This document shows, piece after piece, positions 33,774-44,560 of a DNA stretch of 64,000 nt (position 1 is its first letter; the number at the start of each line of letters is the position of its first letter). The position numbers and the translations under genes were made by a program. The stretch comes from Paraphaeosphaeria minitans (taxonomy: Eukaryota; Ascomycota; Dothideomycetes; Pleosporales; Didymosphaeriaceae): assembly GCA_015832175.1 (NCBI GenBank), contig WJXW01000009.1, positions 620,001-684,000 of the forward strand, given 5' to 3'. A model generated the notes under the pieces. That model was given only the letters and a program-made list of their open reading frames with translations, made no database searches and had not been told where the DNA came from.

Positions 33774-36700
33774 AAGATTACTGTAATATTAGATTATTAG
33801 TGAAAGAGGCATCTCTACATATTAGCAGATTAGGTCTATTGTAGCCACTAAAGACTATAGCCTACTATCTAGTTTAATAGAGGTAAAGGATTACATAATT
33901 AATAGCAGCAAAGTGTTCTTTACTTAGATTTATTAGAAAGTGTGATAGCTTTAACACTATAAAGGCTATATCTAGGCGTAGTATAATTACTATGTAGAGA
34001 GCTAATCCTACCTCTTCTTAAAAGAGCTTTATTTATTAAGGAGTAGCTTCTCCTGTGCTTAGAATAAGATCTTCTACTAATAGAGGTGTAGGAGGGAAGC
34101 TCCTAGAGTTTAAAAGGTTAAACTTTTTTGTAATCTTATTAATGTAGGTATTATAGACTAGAGAAATTAATCTTGCTTCTCTGTCCCTAATTACTTAAAT
34201 ACCTAGGAACCACTCTACTAGTCCTTTTAATTTAATCTTATATTTGTTCGCGATCTTCTTCTAAAAATCTAGGGCTTCTTTCTCTTTACTCTTGTAATAG
34301 AGAAGAAGAATGTTATTAATATAAAATAGAATAATAATACTTTAATTACTATTAAAGAAAAGGCATAGCTCTTCTAGCGAAGCTAAGAGTCTATAAGATT
34401 AAAGTAATCCTACAAATTCTTTATACTAAAGAAGTGGTAAATCTCTTAAGCTATATAAAGCTTAATTTAATCTTATACACTTTCCTGGCTTTTTAAAACT
34501 ATTAGGTAATTTATAAGTTACTAGATTAGCGGCTGTAATAAGAGTATTTAGAAACGCTCCTACTATATTAAATTATAAGATTTCTAGATTAAATTCTGCT
34601 GCTAGAGCTACAGCTAATTAAAAAGATCTTGCTGCTAGAGTAGTAGTATAGGTAGAGTAGAGAGTATTCTTTTTCTAAAGATCTCCTCTTATAATAATTT
34701 AAGCTTTGCACCTTTTAAAGTATCTATTTTAATTAAACTTATAGGTAAAGACCTACTTTAAAGGGAGCGGTCGCTCTAATACCTCTAATTGTTTAATCTC
34801 TGTCTAGGTACCTTTATCTTACAAAGTTAAGATCTCCTTATAAGTGGTAAGGAGGAATAGCTTCCTATATAGATAATTGTAAAGGTGTTTCTATAGGGTT
34901 AGCTCTAGTGTAAGCTTATCTCTGTAAGTCTAAGCTGTATAAGACGCTCTAAGCGCCTTTCTAAGTATAAAAGCAAATACTATTATATTTAGTGTAATAT
35001 ATTCTTTTTGCTTAGACTAGGCCTTTACTACTCCTAGTATAAACGTGTGCTCTAATATTATATTAAGATTACTTTAAAGATAATTAGCGATTAGTGTATA
35101 AGCACCTAGCTTCTACCTACCCCCTAGCTAATTGTTCTAATTATTTTGCTTCTTTAATTTTTATAATAGTAGATAGTAATTTATTAGTTAGTTAATTTCT
35201 AGTGCTTTACTACAATTTCGCCTACTTATTCTACTTGCCTCTAGATAGATCTGCCTTCGCCTTTAGTGCGCTAGTAGGTTATCTACTTTATCTAGCGTAA
35301 TTAAGTTATCTGCGCTAGGTTAATTAGCAACCTAATTAGTTTCTACTAATAAATAGGGTATTAAATCCCTAGATTCTGGCGGGCCAGCTCTCTTAGTAGT
35401 GTTCTAGTAGCTACTAGATATCTCTTAATTACTTAACAGATTACCCCTAAGATTACCTAGCTCTAGTGTCTAATTAGGGGTTATAAGTCCTGTGCTTCCT
35501 TTCCTACTTAAGCGAATTCTTAGCTGCTAGCTAGCTAAGCCTATAGCTTACTTAGTAGTAGGTACCTTAGGTTCCTAATTACTTAGCTAGCCTACTTCGC
35601 TTTTAATTACTTAAGAGTTACCTATAGGTCTAGTAGTAGTTCTTGTATGCTTGTTTATTTTAGGAAGAATATTAAGCGCGTTTTTATACGCTTCTCCTAG
35701 ATTATTTAGCTCTCTTTCTTAGAGGCTTTTTACTATTTTTAACACTTCTATCTTTAAAATAGATTGTTCCTTTAATCCTTTATAGAATAAGGACTTATTA
35801 AACCTTATATTTTATATGGTGATTACCTAATTAAGCTAGGGAATCTATATTTAGTAGATATTAGAAGCTTTGTAGCCTACTAGGTATCTAATATAGCCCC
35901 TAAGATTCACTTTAAATCCTCTTCTATCTCGCCTAGCTGTACGCTTCTAATCCAAAAGGTAAGCTTAGTAGCTATAGGCGTAGACAGTACTCTAGTTTAG
36001 ATAAAGATTAGCTATCCTATATTATGTTTTTGCTAGTTTAAAATAACGAAAATATTATCTAAACTAAGCATCTAACGTTTTATTAGGTAATTAATAGCCT
36101 AATACTAGGCTAGGAATTATTCCTTAGAGCCAGTATACCGCTTATATAATCTTAGGCTAGAGATTTAATGGTAGATTTGCGCTTGTTTATATTTTAATTA
36201 CTTTTATTATAAGCTCCTGGCCTGCTCTTTCTACAGCGCTATTAGGCTTATACGTATAGGGCGGTAGTTTACTAATTGTTATCTCTTCCTAATTAGCCTA
36301 AAATTTGTACTAGGATTTCCCTCTCTATAGAAGTGTTACTATATTATTATCCTAGTAGATTTTTGTGATTCAAAGCTCGTATTTTGTATTAACAAGAGCT
36401 AAGAAATTCTGCTACACTCTTATTATCTTAGAAAGCGTTTTTGTTCTAAGATTAAAAACGTAAGGTTTCTTACTAAAATCTTCTTTAATTAGTAAAACCT
36501 AGTTTTCTCTATTTTAAGCAGTAGGCATATTAAATAGATCCTAGAATAATAAGTAAAATAGCCTAAGTAATTATTCTCTAGGTTTCCTCGAAATTACCTA
36601 GGTTACGTATGTAGTAGCACAGTACTTGTAATCCTTTCTTAACATTCTAGTAATCTTTACACCTTAGGCTATAGTTACTAGAGCTTATAGGGCTCTACTT

Positions 36701-37200
36701 CCTGCATGCCCTACTTAAAGGTGCTAGAGGTCCTTAGAATCTAATCTCTTAATATTAACCTAGGATAATTCTTTTGTAGTTACACTTATAACAGTTAGAT
36801 AAGAGCAGATTAGCTTATATTATAGAAAAGTAAGGTTATGCTTACATCTTAGGTCTACTAAGACAACGCTTTATTCTAGGCTTCTAATCCTAAAAGTGTA
36901 ATCTAAACTAAGGTACTAAATCTTTGCTTTCTTTAAAAGAGCTTCTAATATAATATTTATATAAAAGCCTTCTACTACTCTTACTTCTTAGAGTAGCAGA
37001 TTTTTTATAAATCTCCTATTTTTCTTATGTAAAGCGTTCTTAATTAGTCTATTACTAATTCCTAAGATTAGGAGGCTTTGTGTACCTACCTCTACACTCT
37101 TGTTTAATAATTAAAACGTCCTAGGAATAAGTCTTTTATAATTATTAACTAGGTAAACTACTATAGCACTGTCTAGTATTGTACATTCTAATAGAGGATA
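33774..37200 (-). pseudogene. D pol: protease, integrase, RT
   Basis: The protease motif L-D-S at 37157-37177 has the Gly-Ala that follow altered. The integrase zinc region is about 36600-36735 (HLQVGHAGSRAL, then Y-X2-C), and the core ends with a NSAVERAG-type segment at about 36218-36251. RT is about 34000-35300, with the palm motif at 34312-34323 reading Y-I-N-N: Val and both catalytic Asp changed by TG-to-TA. The segment WFLGI just after it is typical of Copia. Frame continues into RNase H across C2. Confidence 0.85.
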
Positions 37201-38500
37201 AGCGTTAGAATATAGAGTAGAGTAGACACCTAATGCTCTATTTTCTGTAGGTAGATTAAATAGGTTTAGTAGAGCAGTAGTAATACTACTAGGATACTTA
37301 ATAGTCTTAGTAGAGGATTGTTTCTTATTCTATCCTGCCTTTGTGATTGCATTACAAAGGTTTGACCACTTAGGCTACTTAAGTTAATTAAGAATCTCTA
37401 ATTTTTCTTTATTAGTGAGATTAAATAACGATGTTCTATTCTAAGGTAATCTAGCTATTATAGTTTAAAGTCTTTAGCACTCTATTAGTTTCTACCTATA
37501 AGCATAGGGCTTATAAGGACAGTTTAGTTGTTTCTTTGTCTAATTAGACAAACTAGAACTATTAGAGTTAGTAGATTGTCTTAATAATCTATTAAAAGTG
37601 GCGAATACCCCACTTGTTTTATTAGAACTAGATTAGATTAAATGCTCTTAGATAAGCGCTGAAAATACCTTCCCTAGATTGTCTAGTGTGATCTAATTCT
37701 GTCCTAGCGTTTTATCCTAGATTAGCTGTTAGTTTATTAATCAGGCCTAATCTAGTGCTATACGCGCGGCGATTGCATCTAGGAAATCTTAGGTAGTAAG
37801 CGGTCTGCTAATTTTACTAATTAAGTAGGTTTTTGCTTTTTAATAGAGGAGCTACTACTCTTTAAACTAGGTCTTAGGACTTTGTCTTGCCTACTTAGCC
37901 TTCTTAAGATAAGCGTAGTATAAAGCTTAAATATTATTTTGTGTAGCTCCTTTATTTAGTGCAAGATCTTCCTTTAAGAGTTAAATTAGGGACTAAAGCG
38001 TAGTTTAGCGTGTATTAACTAGAGTGATTATGGCAGGAGTAAGTAGATTAGGCGATACTGTAGCGTTTACCTAAGTCTAGAGATTCTATATCTTAGTATA
38101 GTCTGCTTACTAGTCTGAAACTGCTGCTCTATATTCTGCTATTTATAAAGAAAAGTTCTCCTTATCTATTTTATACTTAGTAAGCTCTACTTTGTATAAT
38201 TAAATACTTACTATAAAGGCTGTATCCGCAATTAGTAATAGTTTCTATAAGAGCGGAGGTTATTCTAGCTTTACGTAATTAATTGCTAGAGTGTTAATCG
38301 CCTCTAGGTTAATTTAGTTCTAGATTCCTTTTAAGTTTGCTTAGAATTAAAGCTGGATAAACTAGTAAGGCTAGCTAGCGCGATTAATAAGCTGTACTTC
38401 TACTATTTTAATAATTTTTATAATTAGAAATAGAGGGGTTGTATTATAGAGAGGTTCTAAATAGAGTGTTATATAATAATTCGAGCGTTGCTAAGTAGGT
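37201..38500 (-). pseudogene. D gag
   Basis: Region between the 5' LTR and the protease, in the minus direction. It has the length of a Copia gag (about 430 codons) but no clear zinc knuckle; a Cys/Trp-containing stretch near 37340-37380 is the best candidate. Call is mainly positional. Confidence 0.55.
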
Positions 38501-38540
38501 AGGGAGAATCGTCCTACGTTCTAAGCGCTAGGCTTATAAC

Positions 38541-38735
38541 TGTTATAGTAAAAAGGGCTTAAACTATTATAGGATATTTAGGAGCAGAGTTATAAAGAAT
38601 ACAAATTGCTGATTATAGGAAAAGATGCCAAAAGGGCAGACTATATACAAAAGAAACAAGCCTCTTAGCAAGAATCCCGTGATCTAAATTAGTGGATTCA
38701 GAAAGAATCACGGAAGTGAGTGTTTTACTTTAACA
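38541..38735 (-). repeat. D 5' LTR
   Basis: 195 bp. The outer, right end keeps CCCGTGATC and GAAGTGAGTG, which are CCTATAATT and GAAGTAAGTG in the left copy. The primer-binding region is immediately left (about 38524-38540). Confidence 0.92.
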
Positions 38736-38740
38736 ACTTT

Positions 38741-38843
38741 GTAAGATACTATTGTATTAATAAGACCTTTCACCTTCTGTAAGTACTCCTGCCTAAGAAC
38801 CAACCTTAACCCTTTAGGACTAGCTACCCTGTTGGATTTAACA
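38741..38843 (+). repeat. A1b 3' LTR, right part
   Basis: R/U5 end of the A1 LTR resuming after D, starting GTAAGATAC and ending TTGGATTTAACA. Little mutated compared with internal A1 sequence. Right flank GGTAA. Confidence 0.9.
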
Positions 38844-38857
38844 GGTAACTACTATTC

Positions 38858-39368
38858 TGTTGCCACGCTAAAATAGAGGTATAGTAGGGGAGTCTAGCTC
38901 CTAGATTAGGCTAGAGTTCTTAAGCGCTAAGTTTAGGTACTACTTATACTACTAGGCTAAGTGGTAGAACTCTACTATAAAGGTAGGTAGTATTCTAGTT
39001 ATAGGCTTCTAGGGATTAGTGCTATATATTCTAGGATTATAAATATGTAAATTGTTATTAACCTAGCCTCGCTTTATATATTTAATCTAGAGGCGTAGAG
39101 CCTGCTTTAGGCCTAGATTATTAGTAAAAGGGGTAGAATTATAGTAGTAGGTAGCCTTAGTGCGATAGTAGGCGCTATAAAAGTGGCCCTAGAATAGTTA
39201 ACAGCTATATAAATATTAATAATAGTCTAGAATATAAGGCTATAGACTTACTCTACACGCCTAAGCCACCTTAGGCGTCTAATATATTTAATATATATAA
39301 GACCTATATTAGGATTAGCTAGCTCTTTATCTAAGCTATCTCTTTAAAGGACCGCGCTCTTAGTAACA
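38858..39368 (+). repeat. LTR of unclassified element E (copy 1)
   Basis: 511 bp, TGTTGCCACG to CTTAGTAACA, with TATATAAGACC about 80 bp before the end, which fits a promoter and short R-U5 in the plus direction. The right 402 bp recur at 60563-60964 with the same endpoint. The 14 bp between A1b and this LTR (38844-38857) are not assigned. Confidence 0.6.
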
Positions 39369-40208
39369 TAGAGACGCTTTAGGGTATAGGTAAGGGTAAT
39401 AGAGTTAGGGCGATTAGCTAGCACACGCCTCTTAAAGGTTATAAAAAGGCAAGAGCGATTACTACTATTAGGCTATTATATAGGCGTGTTAAGGCTCTAG
39501 AGAATTTCTTCTATTTTAGTATTATTAATCTCCTCTTTAGTATACGCATAGCTAGGCTTAGTAAGGCACTAGTTTAGGTTTAGAGAGTTATTACTACTAC
39601 TACTACTAGAACTAAGAATATCTGCTAAGGCGGCGCCACCTTAAAAGCTATTATTAATAATATTAATATTAGCTATAGCTGTAAATAGAATATTAAAGAA
39701 GAGGGCTAAGAGGTTAATAAGAGTATAGAGGCGTATAGCGCAGGAACAGGAGGAGGACTAGATTAGGGCTAAAAGAAGGTAAGAACAGAAGTAGTTGTAG
39801 ATAGTTAAGGAAGTTAGAATAGGTGTAGGTTAGGGTTAGTATAGAAAAGAAAGAGTAGAGAAGGGAAGAAGGAAGGCAAAGTAATATAAATATAAAGAGA
39901 CTATAATAGTAACGCACTACTAAGGTAATAAATATATAATAATTATATTAGAAAAGGTAGGAGCGCCGTCCTATTGCCTTATAATAATAAGGTAAATAAA
40001 CGAACCGCCTAATAAGGGCCCTTACCCTAAGACCGCCTTAGGGCCGCCTCTACACTATAAGGGAACCCTTACTAAAACAACAATAAGTTCCTAATAGAAG
40101 AATAATGCCTATAATACTACTACTTTATTATAGTATAATACTCCTAAGATCTCTAAGGCTTATCTTATAACTATAAGACGTTTTAAACCGAGTAAGGTCT
40201 AGGATAAA
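39369..40208 (+). pseudogene. Internal fragment of element E, product unknown
   Basis: 840 bp between the E LTR and repeat G. One plus frame, with TAA/TAG read through, gives a strongly basic, Lys/Arg/Glu/Gln-rich segment at about 39640-39900 (for example KKRAKRLIRVQRRI) that looks like a coiled coil. I recognise no domain. It may be the start of an E gag. The minus-strand open run at 39714-39917 is a shadow of this purine-rich stretch. Confidence 0.4.
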
Positions 40209-40398
40209 TAATAGGCTAGGGCTATGCCCTAGCCTTTAGAAGGATCTTAAGGAAAGAAACTACTCTAAAAAAGTAGACCTACTAAGGAAAACTCTTCTTA
40301 TAAGCAGCACACCCCCCTATAGAGACTTAATACCTAGAATTTATCCTTTACATTTGGCACTTACAGTTCTATTCACTCTCTAAGGCTAGCCTATAATA
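40209..40398. repeat. Solo LTR-like repeat G, copy 2
   Basis: About 190 bp, nearly the same as 845-1036. Here too the flanks are unlike: E on the left and the 3' region of B2 on the right (TTATTCCCC, equivalent to B1 position about 14720). B2 is thus truncated at this repeat and lacks its 3' LTR. Confidence 0.6.
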
Positions 40399-40790
40399 TT
40401 ATTCCCCTTATATAGTAGATAGTAAGTTCGTACCTTTCCTATACTTAAAACGTATACTAATAGCTTATCTTAAGTTAATCTAGCGTCTACTCCTTACTAT
40501 AATAAGAGTAACTTAGATAATAGTAATAAAAAAAGTAAAAAAGAGGTTACTACTAGAGGTATAGTAAGTAAGAATAGTAAAAATAGTAAGAATAATAAAG
40601 ATAATAAGTAGTAGAGGCGTAGGTAGTGTATAGTTTAGTTAGATCGCTTCTTAAAAGCTAGCCTATAAGCCTTAGGTAAATACCCCTTATAAGCTATAAA
40701 TGCTCTATAAGCTATAGTGCTCTATAATAATATATATTATATTTACGTTTTGTATACTTTTATTATATCCTTTACCTCTTTTTTATATAC
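40399..40790 (-). other. B2 3' region remnant
   Basis: Matches B1 14451-14720, including the Ser/Asp/Lys-rich tail of the candidate antisense frame (plus strand here, about 40480-40610). No sense domain. Confidence 0.5.
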
Positions 40791-42297
40791 GCAGCTTTTT
40801 TCCCTTTAAAGGTTTAGACTAAGTTATCTATATTTTTAAAGTCTAACTCTAGAATCTAGGTATCCTAAGTCTTATTATAGCCTTTCTAGTAGAGTAGGTA
40901 TTACTTTCACCCTTTTCTTATTTACTTAGCTAGAATTTCTTCTACTTTCTAGGCTTCTCCTCCTTTAGGTATAACCTCTAGTAGCTAGGTGTTAATGTCT
41001 TCTACTTCTAGCCTTAGTTTCTATTGTTTAAGAAGGGAAATGTAGAATAGGTTATAAATATAATAGTGTAGTAGGAGGAGTAGGTAATATACCTACGTTC
41101 TAACTGCGTTCTACACTTAGAAAGGCCTAATAAATTTTCCTAATAGCTTCTTACTTAGTTATTAAAGCATGTGTATATTTTTTATACTAAATAGAACTAA
41201 GTTACCTCTCTAGAATAATTCTTACTTATACTTTTTATTATAGTACTAGCTCTAATACTTTGATGCTAAGTATAAGTACTCTATAAGTAATACGTATACA
41301 CTATATATGTGTTTTACTCTTTTAACTACATCTAGTAGCTTCCCCTCTAGCCTACTATCTATAGGAGGCGTAGTAAGGATAGGGTCCTTACTATATATAG
41401 TATAAAAAGGCGTTATTTTTATTAAATTATAGATAGAGTTATTATATATAAATTAAGCTGTTAGGAGTAGTTCAATCTGGTTTATTTGTAGAGGTATAAT
41501 AAATATATAAAGGTATTATTTAAACGTCTAATTCTAGCGCTCTATTTACCTCTCTATTTAAGGGTAGAAAGTAGTGCTAAGCCTACGCTTTACCTATAGT
41601 TAGTAGTATATTTATGCCCAAAAAGTAGAGGTAAAGGTAGAGCCCTTATTAGATATAATACCTTTCTAAATGCCAAACTTTAAGATAACCTTTTAGAAGT
41701 AGGCTTCTATAAATTCATTTATATTTTATGTTTTCTGTGTAGAAATATAGATAGCCATCTTAAAGAAGTAGTATATAATTATAAAAATTATAATAAAAGC
41801 ACAGCTGCCTTAATCTTTTACTAGTAAGAATCTAGTTATAAAGTCTAGTAAGACTTTCTTAAAGATATCCTTTAGCGTTAGAAGAGGTAATAGCTAGCTA
41901 TACTTACTATACCTTAGAGTTTTACTCTTTTAGTAAATAGTATAAGTCCTTACGTACTTCTAAAGATCTTAATCTATAAGAGGCTAATAGTAGGTTCTCT
42001 TAATAGCCTTAAGCGTTCTACGTACGATAAAGTGGCCTACTATATACGTATTATAGTACTGAAACAAAATCTCTTACCTAATTACTAGTTTATCTAGGAT
42101 GTATAATCTGCTATTATACCTTAGAACTTTTATTTTATTAAGCCGCTATACTTGCGCCTTACTACTACTTTAAATACTTCTCTTACCCCTTAAGCTAGTA
42201 ATATACTTAATAGTAAAGGTGTTTCTTTACTAAAGCTACTAAACTTTAGTAATAAGGTTAAACTCTTTTATTATAAGTTTATTACTAACTAATACTC
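40791..42297 (-). pseudogene. B2 pol, part 2: integrase core and chromodomain
   Basis: Reverse-strand equivalent of B1 13140-14450. The chromodomain region is about 40860-40980; the integrase core with the RQTE-type segment is about 41560-41640. Cut at the right by A1c; the last 5 bp TACTC (42293-42297) are the target duplication. Confidence 0.82.
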
Positions 42298-42708
42298 TGT
42301 TACGTACCAGATAACAACGTGGGACTCGGGCGCTTATAAAGGTGTGATAAAGCGGCGACAGGGTTACGAACGTAACAAAGAGACGCCAAGTAACTTAGAT
42401 TAGGTCACGTGATGTGCTTAGTTGCTTAGCAGCACTAAGTAGTAGAGCTAGTCACGTAAAGTGCTTAGTTACTTAGTGGCACTAAGCAGCGGAGCAGCCT
42501 TAGTATATAGGAACGCAAAGATAGACTCTCTATACTCGTGTTTAATCTATTTATTAATCTATTGTTTAGATTCTAGTAGACTAAATTGTTAACTTATTAC
42601 ACTTCGCAAGATACTATTATATTAATAAGACCTTCTACCTTCTATAAGTACTCCTGCCTAAGAACTAACCTTAACCCTTTAGGACTAGCTACCCTTTTAG
42701 ATTTAACA
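42298..42708 (+). repeat. A1c 5' LTR
   Basis: TGTTACGTACC to GATTTAACA. U3 holds two copies of a roughly 48-bp repeat starting GTCACGT and containing TGCTTAGTT (about 42395-42490), the first with a CACGTG palindrome. TATA-like AGTATATAGG at about 42495 marks the start of the part shared with A2 LTRs. The outer end is far less mutated than that of the 3' copy. Confidence 0.95.
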
Positions 42709-42719
42709 TCTTAAGCACC

Positions 42720-44560
42720 TTTAATATAAGTACTTTACAAACTCCTACCTCTTCTACAGCTTTAGGTGCTACTAAGATTACTCCTATAAAGGATAGTAGT
42801 AAGGCGCACAAACCTAATCTCTACTTTAGTAAATAATCTTAAACTAATGTCTAGATTCTCTAGTTAAACCTCTACTTCTTTAACTTAAACAAACCCCTTA
42901 AAGACAAAAAGAAAGTTATCTTCGCAGCAACATATATATAAGGAGATGTAGGATTATAGATCCATCCCTACCTTAAAAAGTACCTAGGAATAGACCACAA
43001 CAACAATAACAATAATTACGCAAATAAACACGCTAATATAGTTAACATTATTAAGGATTATAACAACTTTAAGAAATACCTTAAACAACTCTTTAAAATT
43101 ACTAATAAGGACTCTATTGCAAAAGCAAAGATTTAGACTATAACTTAAAAATAATTAGTAGCTAAGTATATAGCTAAGTTTCGCAGATACGCTGTGTAAC
43201 TTAACTAGGACAATAAATCTCTTTAGGATATATATAAATAAGGACTTAAACAGAAACTACGTAAGGAACTCTTATGTAGTAGTGCACAAATTGCTAACTT
43301 TAAAGAACTATACAAAGAAACTATTAAGATTAACAGAGAATAGTTTTTACTATAACAAGAACTCCACTAAAACCCTAAGGTAATAAGCTTTAGACAACTA
43401 GTAAAAGTAGTTTATAAGAACCCTATTAGAATTGTCTAAAAGCAACAGCTAAGGAACTACTAGAGATACAAACTAATAGAAGATGTCTAGTTTAACTACA
43501 TAGGTAAAGGAAAAGGAGGAAAGATAGGCCCTAAGCAGCCTAATAAACGCGTTTCTAATAGAAGTTAATAACTAATAACTAAGACCTGTAAATACTTTAC
43601 ATGTGGTAAACTAGGCTATATAGCCAGGAACTGTAGATCGAAGAATAAAGTCTATTAAACTAAGTTAAATATACTAACTATTAAGGACTAAGAACCTAAT
43701 AAGGAATAGGAAGTTATTATAACGCTATTTAGTCACTAACGCATTACACTAGAACAAAGTAAGCAATTAGATTTACCTAACTTATAACTATATAAAGATG
43801 TAGAAGATAACTCTAACGTATACCACAACGTAGAAGACGTAGAAGAGATACTAAGATCTCCTACTCCTTACTTACAAAGTAGGCAGGAAGAAAATAACCC
43901 TATGTCACCTAAGTATAAACTAAATGTTTAGGACTATATAGAACCCTACTAGGCACTAAAAGGAATGCAATCCTATAAAAATAAGAAGTTAGACTACGTA
44001 CTAAAGTACTACCTAGACTACTAAAATCCTACATACTAATTCTGTATATAGACGTATTGCGAAGAACTAACATGCGCATAATATAAGGTAGAGAAAAAGA
44101 AGAATAAAAAATAACCTAAAAGGAAACTACGCTATAGATAGATATAGATAGACTACTCTATCGCAGCTTACAACAAACACCTCTAGAATAAATAATAAGT
44201 AAAATACTTTCCTTACCTCACGCTAAAGGGCAATAAATGCTATAATATACTTATTAATAAAGACTATATACAACTATACTAGTACACGTGTCTAAACTAA
44301 GACTATAAATACTACTATATAGCTAAACATTTAGACAGCTTTATAAACTACCCTACGTAAGAAGTAATAACAGAGCTACTAATTTAACTAGTACATAGAA
44401 ATAGTAAAGACCGCAGGAGGAAAAACAGAAGAATATCCTTACAGGAAGAAGAAGAAGACAATCTATATAAGCTACATACTTAAGAACAATAATAGAAGTA
44501 GATACTTAGAAACGTATACTAGGCACTAGAACTTAACTACAACCTACACGAATAGATGTC
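42720..44560 (+). pseudogene. A1c gag
   Basis: The capsid region about 42870-43340 reads LYFFNLNKPLKDKKKVIFAA with an Asn run and then AKYIAKFRRYAV. The CCHC knuckle is at 43593-43634: the second and last Cys (TGT) are intact, the first Cys and the His read as Tyr. An acidic, Gln/Glu-rich linker of about 300 codons precedes the protease. Typical of fungal chromovirus gag. Confidence 0.85.

Larger units (their letters stand above)
28242..38735 (-). mobile_element. Ty1/Copia element D, interrupted by C2
   Basis: Two 195-bp LTRs (28242-28436, 38541-38735), with target duplication ACTTC at 28237-28241 and its RIP variant ACTTT at 38736-38740, inside the A1b LTR. Minus orientation is shown by the purine tract next to the left LTR (28437-28447, complement) and by pol. 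Order from the right: 5' LTR, gag, protease, integrase, RT, RNase H, then an extra 1.7 kb, then the 3' LTR. About 7.3 kb without C2. Confidence 0.92.
24486..38843 (+). mobile_element. Gypsy chromovirus A1b, 5'-truncated, interrupted by D
   Basis: Begins inside pol just before the RT (position equivalent to about 44975 in A1c) because C1 replaces the 5' part. It continues through RT, RNase H, integrase, chromodomain, antisense ORF and purine tract to the 3' LTR, which is split by D between 28241 and 38741. The LTR ends at 38843 with GGATTTAACA. The 5' LTR, gag and protease are missing. Confidence 0.88.

Noticed and set aside
39714..39917. Minus-strand open run of 67 codons
   Set aside because: Caused by the purine-rich plus strand of element E; the product is Leu/Phe/Tyr-rich low-complexity.
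39369..40208. Pogo/Fot1-type transposase C-terminus
   Set aside because: The basic helical stretch is superficially similar, but no DDE core, helix-turn-helix or inverted terminal repeat was found.
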